This document shows, piece after piece, positions 12,285-26,300 of a DNA stretch of 64,000 nucleotides. The stretch is from Talinum fruticosum (taxonomy: Eukaryota; Streptophyta; Magnoliopsida; Caryophyllales; Talinaceae): assembly GCA_021018815.1 (NCBI GenBank), contig JAITYX010000007.1, positions 11,222,001 through 11,286,000 on the forward strand. The letters run 5' to 3'. The notes under the pieces were generated by a model. The model was not told where the DNA came from, made no database searches, and saw nothing but the letters and a program-made list of their open reading frames with translations. A program made the translations under genes and the position numbers. Numbering within the stretch: position 1 is the stretch's first letter; every line of letters begins with the position of its first letter.

Positions 12285-13387
12285 GTTCCTTTCTATACCA
12301 GCAACTCAAGTGATGGGAGAGAAACTTGGAGGAAAGGGAACACATTCAATTTTTGATTTTATTTTTTATTAATCTCCTCTCATGTTTATTATCTCCATTT
12401 TTCCTCTAATTTATTGATACAACAACACACCATTCTCTTTATTGATATTGCTATTGGTATTATTAAAACTTGTACTCTATTAAACACTTCGCTTTACTTG
12501 TTAAATTTTCAGGCCATGGATATTTACTTTTCTTTTTACTTTTACTAAATATATCCTATGTTCGGATCTATAAATTCGAGTAACACTACTGTCTAAGATT
12601 CAAAATAAGTTCAGAGGTAGTTTTTGCTAGCAGGTAGCGACTAAATTATTAATGTGCGGGGCATCATGACCTCTTTCCCTAAGAGCATCCCGAGATCAAA
12701 ATTAGGGAGATAATGTTATATTTATTCCACGATAAGAAGTGTGTCGATATAATTGGACTTTCTACTTATAACGTTACATATGTTTAAATTTTTCAAATTT
12801 TGCTAAAGTTGGATAATATTATAAATAACATTATTGCAACATAAGGATGTTGGTGACACTGACAATTAGTATATAAATAGAACCCCAAGTGACGTAAACA
12901 AATTGACATCGAAAATAAGCTACCCTATCATCTAATTAAGACTCAAAACCAACTTGAATATCAATTGATTCGAACTCAATTAAAACTAAAAACTTACCAC
13001 GAGTCGTAATTAATTTTACCATAAAATTAGACTTTTTTTAAAACTTTGACTTATAATTTTACCGTTCTTAAAAATTTATTTTATCTCTTAAAAATCTGTA
13101 TAAAATTAAATTTATAACTACCTTAACTCTTTATAATTTTTTTAAAAAATTTAATTACAACGCTTTATAATTACTTGTAATTTTTTTATGACTTAAACTC
13201 CTTTCATTTGAAAAAACATTGCCTAAACTACAACTGTAAGGCCCGAGCAACGAAACCAACCCACTCACCTTTTGGCTTTTTTTTTTGTTTTTTGTTTTAA
13301 ATACAAGCATTACTTGAAGAAATGGTAGCGTAGAAGCTGCACAGCAGCACAGCCCTAGTAGCCGAAAAGCGCCATTGAAACACCCGA
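12285..13387. other. intergenic, pectinesterase 3' flank and HYPK promoter
   Basis: No gene seen. The first 200 bases are the likely 3' UTR of the pectinesterase. A TTTTAAATAC box at 13296-13305, about 105 bases before the HYPK ATG, is the best TATA candidate for that gene. Confidence 0.45.
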
Positions 13388-13409
13388 CAGAGAGAGAGAG
13401 AGAGAGAGA
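13388..13409 (+). repeat. (GA)n in the HYPK 5' UTR
   Basis: A pure GA repeat directly abuts the HYPK start codon at 13410. GA repeats are common in plant 5' UTRs and core promoters. Confidence 0.8.
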
Positions 13410-16400
13410 ATGGAGGGAGGAGACGAAGGAGTAGAGATGATGGTGGACTCAAAAGATATGCAGCAGCAGAGCAAAGCTTTCGACAAGCTCACCGACCGCG
13501 TCGAAGATCGTCAGCTTGACTCTTCCCGTGTCCAAACGGTAATCTCTCTCTCTCCCTATCTATGTCTCTCGGCCTTCAATTTGATGATTTGGTGACAAAT
13601 TTTGGATGATGACGACGACGTTTTAGGCTATGGCATCTATTGCTGCTGCTGCAGAAGCTGATGCCAACGCCATGAGAATGAGGTGTCCCTTTTCTCTTTT
13701 CTCTTTCTGTTACGATTTTTTTTATTAATGTTTCCAAGTAGTCTAATTTCATATTTACATGATTATTTCGACATTATCCAGCGCTTTAATTCTGCAAATC
13801 AATGTTTCCATTCATTTATTTTGGGACAGAAGGAATTTGAACCCCAAGTATTTGGCACCAAAACCCACAAACTACACAAGCTAGCTTAACTTGTATTTTC
13901 AGAATTCCCATAATTTTAATGAATAATCTGTTAGTCTCAATGCAAGCCTGAAAATTGAAATGGGTTGTCTATCGAGATTTTGCTCTCCTTTATCAAGGAG
14001 TTATGAAGTTCAAATCCTACTAGGGGCATCGTGGGAGGAAAAAGTTCTTATCTTTCTGGCATCTCTCATCCGAAGCCTTCCTTTGTGAGGATAAGCTCAT
14101 GAACTGATAGGCCTGCTAGTCGACCATCTTACTCACCATATAAAAGAAACTAAAACAGTTTTCAATGTAGAAAAACAGATGTAGGACTAAACTTCTGATC
14201 TGGACAGGAAGAATTAAGCTAGGACTCACAGCATTTCAAGTGTCAATTGCTTGATTAGTTCAACAGGTTCCTTAGCCTGCAATTCAGTGTTAGATGTTAC
14301 GTCTTTTGTTTTTCCCCCTTTTTGGCGCCCAGGGGGGTTATCTTTGAAGTGCATTACAATTTGCTGTTGATCTGTGTTTGGAACCGGGAATCACAGAGTC
14401 AAACTTGCTCCACTAATGGTGAATGGTGGTAACGCTGGTGAATACTGGATGATAAGCAAACACGCCATTTTGATTTCCTCCTCTTTAGCTAGATTTTTGT
14501 GGACCTTTAGGATGGGAAAATATTTTATGCATAATATCCAGTTCTTTGTCAAGTAGTCTTTCCTTTTACATTGGTCTAAATAGATGAATAAAAATTGTAT
14601 GGTGGCATTCTTACAATCGTGTAAGCATTTGCTGATGTTTCTTGTTAGACACCAGTCTTCTCTATGTCGGGCGTTCGTAAGAGCTGTTGGGTGGACCTGT
14701 GGACATTCATACATCTAGCCTAGTGATTATGTCTCGGACTATTTGTGGGTCCTGTTGTGATGAAAACAATTGAGTGTTCTTGGAAAAAGAAGTTATGGGG
14801 TGAACATTCATACATCTAGAATTCTGATTAACTGATTGTGGATCCTGTTGTAATGGGAACAGTGGTTCTTTTGGAACTAAGAGTTAACTTTGGTCTTTCA
14901 ACTTTAGATTTTAAAAAGTCATAATCAAGGACCAAGTATGTGGTGTAATGGTATTAGGGAAATATTACTTAAGCATCATATCAGGTGCTGAAAACTTGAA
15001 CACTCTGCGTTGGAATATGGAGTCTCAGTGAAGTAAGAATAGAATGAGCAGAATTGTCTAGAATTTCATAGCAGAAATAAGTTAAATTGGTCTAGGGAGG
15101 AGTGTATACCTGATACACCTATTTCATTCACCGTGGAGTCTGACTATGGAACTTTTGTTTCCATCTTAATCTTTAATTTTGTAAGTACCTGTCCAGCATG
15201 AGTTTCAAATGTGATATTCGCACGAGCAATCATGTTAGTTTTCTTCCTTCATTTTGGTTGCCACTTATCTCCCTCTTAATAAATCCATGGAAACATAACC
15301 TGCATCATCGTAAACCACTCCTCTTGTTGCCGTGATTTTTAGGTAAGGCTTCTTTGTTTGCATGGAGTATCTCTGTGGCATTCTACAATTTGATTACCTC
15401 AAATTAGCCATGGTGTGCATGATCTCCATAGCAACGTGTGACCTTAGGTTCAACTAAGCGAGTAATTCATGGATAAATGTCTCTTACTTGTCTTCTTTTT
15501 CTACAGTGGATAGTCCAATTCTCCGCGACTTATTCATTTGGCCCCTGTAGTGCAAATGGCTTTGCGAAAATATATTCTTTTATGCTTTGCATACCACCAA
15601 TAGTAATGATATCATACCATTATCCCAAATACTCTTACGAGACTCCTACCTAGGTAGGGAAGGTGAAGGGCATGGTTGGAACTTGCATGTGGAGACTTTC
15701 TATTATACCTTGGTTCGGAAATGCATTAACTGAATGGTAATAAATGTTTGTCAATGCACAAATGTCCGAGATGGAGCACTTGAGCCATGAATTAAACTAC
15801 TGAATGTGGAATGATAACTATTTAATTACCCCCTACCCCTCTTTAAAAAAGTAACATGTTTTTGAATTCAATGAAATCGGAGCATCATAGAGTGTGTATC
15901 CTGAAATATGGAAGTACCTAACTGATTATTTGATTCATTTGACTCCACTTGAAATTTGTCTCCCTTGATAAGTTTATAATCAGAAACCTCCAGTACAGAC
16001 ATACAGTTAATCATGGCTTGATTTTTGTTGAGCAAGACCTGATGCAGAATTTTGTGTTGACTAAATCTCCTTTCATATTTGGTGTTTCTTGTAAGAACAA
16101 ATCAATGGACCTACCTGACCAAGTGCTTTGTCACTAAATCAGGCCTGCATGAGATGCTTGGTTGCCGACATTTTATCTCGGTTGCCTATTGTGTGTACCT
16201 GTATTCCCTAATTCTGCTTTTACCAATGCCTTTGCATGCTGGTTGTGATAATCCTTTTACTTCTTGCTCGCAGGGAAAAGGAATTGGCAGCTGTGAAGAT
16301 CAATGCAGCCGATGTTGACATAATTGCAAATGAACTTGAGGTTAGTGTCGGCAGTGTAATCCCCCAACAAAATAGAAAAAAGAAAAAGAAACCATACAAA

Positions 16401-16508
16401 GTAATCAAAATGTTGTTTCATTGGCAGTTGGACAAGAAGGTTGCTGAGAGGACATTGCGTGAACACAAAGGAGATGCTGTGGCAGCAATTCGCTCTTTGC
16501 TTCACTAG
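13410..16508 (+). CDS. HYPK: HYPK, Huntingtin-interacting protein K homologue
   Basis: Exons 13410-13538, 13627-13682, 16274-16340 and 16428-16508 join in phase to give 110 residues, the usual plant HYPK length. HYPK binds the NatA N-terminal acetyltransferase (NAA10/NAA15) on ribosomes and tunes its activity. Recognised parts: an acidic N-terminus, the segment KLTDRVEDRQLDSSRVQ, a small-residue helix AMASIAAAAEADANAMRMR followed by EKELAAVKINAADVDIIANE, and a C-terminal UBA-like domain, LDKKVAERTLREHKGDAVAA, as in the NAC alpha family. Intron 2 is unusually long for so small a gene (2.6 kb) and holds only unique DNA apart from a tRNA-like B-box fossil near 14008. The gene is convergent with RAF-1. 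No internal damage seen. Confidence 0.95.
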
Positions 16509-17376
16509 AAAGTGGTGTCAATTGGCTTGTACCGGTTTGGAGGTGCGCCTCCGATTGTCCACATCCAAACCCATACCCTTGAAGTCCACTTAAGCAAAGC
16601 ACAGTGTGCCAATTGTCTACTACTGCTAACTGATATCTTTCTGATTATAAGACATTTTGCACCTCTTAATTCATCTTTTAATGGAAGTGTTGTTTTGTAG
16701 TTCCACTTTGGAATTGAGTATTGGAAACATGTGACGATGCTTACTCCCGAGAATTATGTTAGCATATTAATAGATCACTTTGGAATTGCATAGGAACTTC
16801 TATACCAGAAACAATGGTATCTCTAATTACAGCCCCTCTATACCAGAAACAATGGCAGCAAGAATTGGTACTTAATTGGTACACTAGTAGATAAGAAGCT
16901 TGATAAACCCAAAATAAGCACCATGTATGAAATACAACTTTGTCAAGTAAAAACGAACCCTTTGGGGAATCATGTTTACAGCAAATGCTCCAGAACTTTA
17001 CTTTGTGAGGTGCCTATATTTTTTACATGTAAATATGGACGTGTGGGCATTGCCATCGCTTCCCCTCAACAGCAAGTGATTGATGGTCCTCTCTATTCGT
17101 CAAAACATCACTGCAACTTCATGGGAAGTGTTCAATGATGCATCGAGGACGATCGAGTATTTGTGTTCCACTCAAACTCATTCTCTAGCTGTTCACATTA
17201 GTCTCTTCTGCTTGCCATGAGCCATGCCCATGACCATCCACATGCAACTGCAAAAGATGGTCATCCTGTTTTGAAATACTTCCAGGTGATCTCTTAGCAG
17301 TACCCTTCTAAGGTTTTCAAGTCACTAGTATAGAACCATGACTGGCAAGTGACATTATCAGAAGATGCCAATAGAG
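16509..17376. other. convergent 3' flanks of HYPK and RAF-1
   Basis: No gene seen; this should contain both 3' UTRs. The stretch 17190-17260 resembles 29045-29090 downstream of RAF-2 (shared words such as gtctcttctgct and agccatgcc), so the tandem duplication included the 3' flank. Confidence 0.5.
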
Positions 17377-20300
17377 CTAGATAAGGGCCTCTGCTCGGGC
17401 TGCTTGGAATTCCATCATATACAGTTTCTGCAAATCCTTCAGCCTCTCCAATAATTCCTGGAATGTTGGGCGTTGTCGAGGCTCACTGCATTAAGTGAAT
17501 GTACTGTCAGCTCCAAGTCTCCAACTATAGTACACTAATAGCTGTAGGGATATAGTCTCAAACTACTCAAGTTGTGGAAATACGGGGTTTTCCAGACAAA
17601 AGGGGACTGCATAAACAGAGTCAAACGGGTTGAAATCTCGACCCAAACCCACCTTATTTCATGTCTACTTTGTGTCAGATGATTGTACTGTGTTAATTTT
17701 CCAGCTATGGATATACATCAGAATTTTCAATTGGGATATAACAACAGCCTGATGATGTGGCGATGTTGCTCCACCTAATAACTGCATTCTCATTTGCTAT
17801 GTACCCTTAGGAGACTACAAGACACAAAAGAGCTCAGAGAAAACTTCTTTACACCAACGCTTGACATGTAGACATAATCAAATTATACCAATAAGCATCA
17901 AGAGAAAGAAGTACCTGTTCCAGCAGCTTTCAATGATGGAAGCCCACCTTGGATCAATATCCTCTGGTATTTCTAACCTTTGATTCATAAAACCAACAGC
18001 TCCAATCACCTGCATATCATAGTTAATCTTCATTTATCTTCTCTTTTTTCCCGGGATGTTTTAGGTGAGCTGCCCGGGGCGGGGAGTTGTGGTGTTGATC
18101 CACATCAAGATTCTTAAAAGACAAAGGAACTATGACACTCAGCAGAGAGGTAAAGCACAGAGAAAGAATAAAAACATCTCCTTCAGATAAGAACGGCACA
18201 ATCAATGGCTGCCAATCTATGTTAAGAGAACCGACCCGGTTCGAAGAGTGGAGTCAATGGTCAACGGCTCGGATTGTTTAGACCGGAATAGAACGGTTGA
18301 CCCGTTTGATTGACTATATAATTATTTCTCTATACCTTAATCAAATAGGTATAAATTATATATTTTCAAAATAAAAATTAGGGAGAAAAAAATCTATTTT
18401 TTATACAAAATTACTAAAACTGATGAAAGCCCATTTAATTTTTTCTATCTAAAATTTAAGTCCATAATATATATTCCACTGTTAACCCTTAACCTTTGAA
18501 TAAATTAAAACAAACCCTACCTCTTGGTCTTTCCTTCTCCTCAGGCGCCCCCCTTCCCATTTTCTCTCTCCTCTACTTCTTTGCTCGTTTCTGTCCTTCA
18601 GCCGCCCCCTCCACTCCTTCGCTCCTTCAACCTCCCCCTTCTCTCCTTTGCTCCTTCTTTGCTCCTTCTTTGCTCCCTTCTCCTCCTCCCTTCCCTTTAC
18701 ACCATTTTTCAGTTTGCTCCTTTCCTCCCCCATCCCCTGTCTCTCTCCTCCTTGCTATCTTTCTCTTCTCTCTTTCCTTCTCAGCTTCCCTCCCCCATGG
18801 CCATGGTCCCATCCCCCTTTCTCTGTGCTCGTCACCATATGGAGGAGCAAAAAAATAAAAAATTCCCGGTCTGACCATGGGTCGGACGGGGTGTCCGAGT
18901 GAACTGGTTCGACCGGGTCTCAACAGGTTTTTCCGGTTTGATCCTGAGAACGTTTTTGGAAGTAACCGCCATTGACCTGGCCGGTTCCTGGTCCGACCGA
19001 TTCAACCGGCCGGTCAGGTCCGGTTCTCTTAACGTAGCTGCCAATGCCATGCTTGACAGCTTGAGCAATTTCTTCATCTTTTTATCATAGTAAGAAAATA
19101 AAAATGATAATGAGAAAGGGAAAGGGAAAAGACTCCATTATTTTCGAAAATTTTGTGCATTTTTAGCCTAAAAATGAATGTCAAGTGTCCATGCCATGTA
19201 GGAGTGTCATGCATCTGACATGGGTGCTCGAGGTGGAGCAGAAGTCAAAGTAACATAGGAGAGGAGTGGCTCTTCCAGATCCAGCTCATATTGAAAACAG
19301 AAAGTAGCACATGGGCCAATAGCTGTGACTTTCTGCAATAATATGAAACCAACCACCAGATAACAATACAAAACATCTTCTAATCTATCACTTGGAGAAT
19401 GGTACCTGCATTGCATTGCGATCCTCCCAAGGCATCTTATGAGTGACAAGCTCCCATAGTATCACTCCAAAACTGTATACATCCGACCTAGATGATCGCA
19501 AAAGATCATAATAAAATTCAGAAATCACTGATTCAGAAGAAATTAAATAAGACACTTGAAAACCAAATGCTTGAATTAAACACCTAGCTAGATGATTACC
19601 ACATACTTTTCATCTGCAGGCCCGTTGCGTAGAACCTCTGGAGCCATCCATTGAGGCTAAAAAACAAAATGAGGAAAAGCATCTCTGAAGTCAGACATCA
19701 CAAAGGAAAAATGGACAATAGCCCGAGCATATTTGCAACAACTATGGCACAGACTACTATCAACTCACTGTTCCTTTTCCAGTCTTTGAAGCGAGGTAGG
19801 TCTCATGTTTTACACGTGAAAGACCAAAATCAGCAACCTGCCCAGGGAAACATTTTTCAATAACTTCCTTATCTAAACATTGAAATGTAAGAATACTCTC
19901 GGATTAAAGAAAGCAAGCCAACATTTAGATGCTAACAGACAAAATGTATCTTGCGGAAAGGAAACACACCTTTACTGTCCAGTTTTTATCAACCAGGAGA
20001 TTAGAAGACTTCAAATCGCGATGAATAACAGGAGGGTTACAATTATGAAGATAGTTCATCCCCCGTGCCTGCAGTAAGGTTACAAAATGCGTGATGTGAA
20101 AAAAAAAAACTAAGAATCTAAGATAAAGCGTCTTTTTGGATAAGGAAAAAAGATAAAACTTGAGTTATGTTTGTCCTATTCAGACACTATAATACCCACT
20201 ATATCAACAGCCATGTGAATGCGTCGCCTCCAATCTAGTTTTGATGTACTCCTTTGTAGTAACCGAAACAAGCTTCCTCTGCATTACATCGGAAAGGGAT

Positions 20301-23300
20301 AGGCATTAGCGTGTTGATCAAAGGTGAGCCAACAATTCATAAAAGTAACATCAGCATGCAAACATCCCTCCACCAACAATTCAAAAAAAAAAAGAAGCCA
20401 CATTTAAAAGTGAAGTGAAGGATGAACCGTGGAAGAAACTCTGTAACTATGCTGAGACGCTGAGGTGAGGTTACTGCACCCATAAATAGCAGAATGTTTG
20501 GGTGCCGAAGTCGCTTCATGAGCGATACCTTAATTTACATAAAGAAAAATTAGAGAAATTGTTAGCATGCAACATCCTTGGAACAGAAGGGATGAACGCA
20601 AAGAAAACATCCTACAAAAGACTATTCATGTCTAAAATAAAGAGATCAAAAGGGAATTTTGACAAGATTGGAGAACCTCATCAGCCCAACATCATCCCAA
20701 AAGAAACTAAACATAAAAGACAAGAATGACTACCTCTTGTCGGAAAGAAAGTATGGCATCATCAGAATATTCTTGCTTGGAGAAAATTTTGATAGCAACA
20801 TCCTGCAATAGAGAACATAGTATCATGTGAAAAGCATAAATTGGATGTCAATGTATTGTATCTTCTGTCATGTAAAACAGACAAGAAATAGTGCAGAGAA
20901 CTAAGGATAATACATACACCTACATCTAGTTGTGTAATAAGCCCACTGTGTTGCCCATGGAATATGATGGACCTCATCTCATCAAAATATATCCTTGTCA
21001 TGCGTAACATGAAAGACACTTCAGCACCTACCTTTACCCATAAAGCACACCCTTCCTTCCGCCCTCTCCCTCCCCCAACCGAAAAGCAAGAGAAGAAAAA
21101 AGTTTCTGAAATCTGATAGGTCAACCATATGCCCTTCCATTGGAAACATATCGATTCCATTATGTCAAAACTTTAGGCTTATTTTCCCCTTCTCCTCTCT
21201 AAACCCGAATTCTATATCCACTACTTTTTCACTTTTGTAGATAGTTGGGGTTACTACTAACCTAATTATAGCTAGTGGTAAGCCCCTTTTTCTTTAATTT
21301 CTTTAAACGAAAAAATATCTAAAGATATTGTTATTTTCTTTCCGATAAATTCTCTCCTTGTGAGAGTTAGGGTTTCTCTCCTTTATGTGAGAGTTTTTCT
21401 CGTCTTTGTACGAGTTATTTCTCTTGCTTATATGTATAAGCAAGTTTATTAGGATTGTTAATTCAATTGGAGGGTACATTTATAATGTTTTTATCGGTTG
21501 GTTTCACTTGTTTTGATTGAGAATTATTCAACAATGGAATTTCAAATGGCTCGATTAAAGTCATGTTTCTTTTAGGTTGGATCTATCATATCACATAGAG
21601 TTCTATTTTATGAAGTTATACTATAGCTCGCCACGGATCGAGAAAGACACGCAGAATGCAATAGCAATGGAAATTATTTTATTTTGATAATCATTCCATT
21701 CCCATTCGCATTCCCATACAACCCCTAGACACCCCCGGGTTACTTGGCAGTTAGCACTAAATGAAGAAGTCATGTGGATGGAAGATGTCAAAAAGATAAG
21801 AAAAAGAGAACATACCGACCCATACCAGAAGCCATGGTAAACAGTTCCACAAGAACCTGCAGGTCATTGGAAAAGGGTGTAAACAGATGCATATGAACAA
21901 ACCATTTCAACAAAAGATTATTAGGATGACAGGAATTTTCTGCAACAATATGGTTCTCATTCCTTTTTTTGCCAGAATCTAGTTTTCATTTCTTTTCAAC
22001 AAATATGTCAGAGATTCGGAATGCAATAGTAATGGAAGGCAGGAGCTCTTGACTTTACAAGTCTTTCATAATTGACGAAGAAACTAGTTTGAATATTGAA
22101 TAAAGCAACAAAACAAATGTTGACAAAATTACTATCTCTTTGCCGTTTTGACTAAAAGGTTATTCTCTTACCATCTAATATATGCTTCACTGAATCAGGA
22201 CATATCGAATTAAGACCAAAAAGAGATACAGCCTGGGCGTCCTAAGCACAACTTGAGAGGGATTGTACTATAATTATCATGAAATTCAAGAAACCTTTTG
22301 ACTTCCAAAACTAAATTACTATGTTTGTAATGTCATAAATCAATAAATATTGCAAAATAATAATGAAGAAAAGAATCACACTGATGTCTAGTGCTGCACA
22401 AAAAAAGGGAGGGCCTAAAGATAACAGCTCATACGGTTTTGTTTCACAACACTGTATACCAGTTTGCTTGAGCATTTTGCTTCAACAGCATTAGCAAATA
22501 TGAAAAATGGCATTGGAAAACTCGTCACATGCATGTATATACAGTCAGTGGAACCTAGGTCCAAAAGTTGAGTTACTTTAGAAGGGGACAAATTGGTGCT
22601 AATTTACTTGAGGGATAAAGAGCAATCCAACACCAAGGTGCTAAGAATACCATTGATTCAAATAGCAACTATCCACTTTTCCATGCAAATAGACTGCAGA
22701 AGCCCTGGTAGAGAATCAAACCAGTGAACAAACGGATCAACAAGTTGCACAAACATAAAGGAACATGCTGGAGGCCATGCATGTGCTTACAATCCAGTAA
22801 AATAATGAAGTAGATGAGATTGTGGCACCCATGGAAGTCAAATCTGCATTCTAGTGCGTACATATTGTCCATGAAATTTCTTTTAAAGAAAATGAAAGAT
22901 TGCAATTGTTAAAAGCAAGTGACCTCAATCCTACAGGATTAGCTTCCACATGAAATTGAGATGGAAGCAACATTTCAGCTGTCAATCAGTGCTAAATACA
23001 GCTAGTTGTCACCATGCAATAAAAAAACCCAAGCTTACCTTGTCCAATTTGCTCACCAGCTGTTAAGTCTTCCCAAATGATTTCATAGTCTAAGCAGTCA
23101 GTATCTATGTCCACTTTATTTATAACACCACCGCTAGCACTTCCACAGCTACTTGGACTGCTGGTGCTGTTAACATGGAAGGAAGACCAGGAGCTGGAGG
23201 CCTCGTTTGCAGCTGGCTGATTACTTTCAACAGCTTGTGCTTCTGGTTTTACAGCCAAATTAGGTTGATCAGCACCCTGCTCTCCTTGAAACCATGGCCA

Positions 23301-26300
23301 AACAAATTGGTTACTCCTAGCTTCTGATGTTTCTCGATCGTTTCCTTTCCGTGACCACTGCTTTGTTTTCTTCCCAAGCCAGGCCTCAGCTTTAGAAGTT
23401 AGCATCTTGATACCAGTTTTTCCTTCAGTCTCGTCACTAGACTCTCGCTGGGATTTTACGGGGTCCTGCCCAGGACCTGAGAGAATACACCAAGCGGACC
23501 ACCAATTGGATCTCCTCTGGGTGTACTAGCTCCACTGGAATATCCATCCTCCTTATGATCAGCATCAGTAAAACCCTGATCAGAATGGTGAATATCTCCA
23601 GTGCCACCCTCTTGGCATACATTATTGTCTCCTGACTTTAATTTAGAACGAACTTTTTCGCTGACCTTTGAAGCCTATTCAATAAACAAAAAGGTCAGTG
23701 CCGGTTCAGTGCAGTAAATCACAGTGTAGTAAGAAAGAGACAAACCAGGTTTGTTATTTTTGAAGCAATTGCAGTCTGCAAAGGCTGCTCAGGATCAAGG
23801 CCAAGCTTGGCTGTAACACTGTTTTTGGTTGATTAAGATTCCTAGTTGCTTCAGATTCTTTTGCATCCAAAATAGGAACCATCACTTCTTCAAATTTCCG
23901 TGTATCACTTGTCACAACAACAACCCCAACAAGAGTATCCTCGTCATCATAAAGCCCACTAGTGGTTGCAATAACAAGAAACCTGTTTCCCATCTTATGC
24001 CTAACAGGAAACTGTCCTGTCCAACTCTCTCCGATTTTTGTACGGTTTAGAATATCAGAGCCCACAACAGAGTCCTGAGCATCAACTATTAGTTCAATGA
24101 TGCTCCTGCCAATAGCTTCTGCTGCAGAATAACCATAAAGGTTTTCGGCACTTCGATTCCTGCAGGATGAATGTACCAATTGGCATTCAAAGGAACTCAT
24201 CCAGAAAAATCTCATAATAACGTAGAAGTATAGTAAAAATAAATTCAAATCAGGTAGGAATGGTCAAGCAATTATAAAACCATTCACACTTCAGGCTGAT
24301 AGTTTGGCAATCCTCTTATTGACTGTTAACTCCTGAAGTTCCAAGTGTCAGAACAAGGTATATTAACAGTGCATCTGATGTAGGACAAGAATAAAGGGAA
24401 AAGGAATCCAGATATACTTGTTAGGAAATTATTCTCACTTTTAGAAAGTTCTAATATCTTAATATATTTTTGAGTTATTTTCGTATTTTATCTACAGTGT
24501 ATTTTAGATTAACGAACAACAAGATATTCATTAGTATTGAGTTATGGTTAGTTTTTGTAACCTCTTAGGTGAATGTAAGATTATTTTTACTTCTGTAGTT
24601 CATTTCACATCGTTAAGGTTTCTTGATTTCTTAGACTCTCTAATTGCTTTAGTAATGGGGTCAAGCAATATGAAAGTATATGCATCCTGATGTCTTGTCT
24701 TTTCCTCCTCTGTCCATTCAGTCTGCTTCCAATGGATAAACATATAATTTGAAGTAAGAAATCATGATTCTTTATTGACGAGCAAATTTCAAAATATCCA
24801 TCAACAACTTTCAATGCGACAGGGAGCTACTTTGAAGCCCTTTGAGGCAGCTCAAAAGGAGGGAGTCGCTACTCAATAGCAATGTAGATTCATTTTAGCC
24901 AATGATGAATAATTAACTTTTCTTACTGAGGAAATAAAGGGGGCTTGGGGGGCGCGGGAGGTTCCGCAAAAACTAGAGCATATTGTCTGTCAATCTGGAA
25001 AATTACTGACTTTATTGATCAATATCAATCCAAGTGTTTGACTACTAGAGAACTGATTGATATAGCTAGTGTTTTAGAAAAATGACCACAAAATATGTTC
25101 TGAAAACTACATGATTGAAGTAAAGAGGAGAAAGTACCCTGGTGTGCAGCAATCCCAAAATTCACAAATGCACCTTTGTATTCTGGCTTGCACAACACCA
25201 GAGACTACTTACTAGAGAAAGACTTAACCACATGGGGATGCAAGTAGAGGGGAACTGTGTATTATGTGATGGAGATACTGCCAATACGCAAGCAGTCCAA
25301 AGCAGAAAAGTTTAATGAGACTATGCTATGCAGTACCTAGGATCTTTGTTAACACTACAAGAGATGCTCAAATGGTCATGATAGAATGTGGCAGATTGAT
25401 TATTAGCAGGCTAAAAACATGATACTGACTTTCTGTAAGTAAAACCAGGGTATGCCCCGACATCATGTAATTGTCTGAGTTTATGATTGATGGAAAAGCC
25501 ATCTCACATTCTATCCAAAAAAAAAAAAAAAAAACTACATGATTTTGTTGATAAAAAAAAAATGATTTATGTTGATCACTATCAATGTGATGTCTCTACA
25601 GAGATACAAAGTAGACTGCAGTTAATCTATACTGAAAGTTTCCTTATAGTCAGTGAAAACTTCTAGTTAAGAATGAGATCAGAAACTCTGCTTTCTTCTT
25701 AAAACCCCTAGGATTTCTCCTATAACACAAAAGACAAACCTTTCTCACAATTTCTGAGATGATAATCACAAATTACAATCAAATGATTGGCTTAATGCAA
25801 TGCCTTGAAGTCTAGGATAATCAGTTTCCAAAAAATAGAGCCAACACATCAGGCAAAAAGTTGACAGGTCTCAATACACCATCAAAAGATGATGATTGCT
25901 TTATTGACTACAAAATTGCTAGCAATGGGAGAAATGCCAAAGAATTTTGGAAATGAAAATTTACATTTAGCAATTCTCAATTTGGAACAGGTATTTCAAA
26001 TGAATTGGTTTCACTGCAGGAATGGATAGGACAAGCTTTAAAGTGACAGTAAATATACATCATTGTATATAAGCTTACAGTTAGATACAATCTGAACTGT
26101 AAAGGGGCCTTCGCGGTCAAATTTTATAATTTGAAGCTCCCATCTTCAGACTATCCATCAATTCAGCTTCATTTTGAAGGAGGCTTCCCTTGAATGCTTG
26201 TTTGGAAGCCCTCCTTTAAATGTCTAAATTCCAGGCTAGTTTGAATCTGAATATATATTCATCATTATATGGAATATTATTCGGTGCAAGTCTGATAGAG

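Noticed and set aside
18496..18874. Open frames of about 120 residues rich in Ser, Pro, Leu and Phe
   Set aside because: They come from the CT-rich core of the hAT-like element, have no domain, and overlap in several frames at once.
23740..24159. Alternative splicing that would rescue the RAF-1 frame
   Set aside because: Both exon ends match RAF-2 exactly in position and consensus, and no GT/AG pair removing the run in phase is visible; a missing base explains the data more simply.
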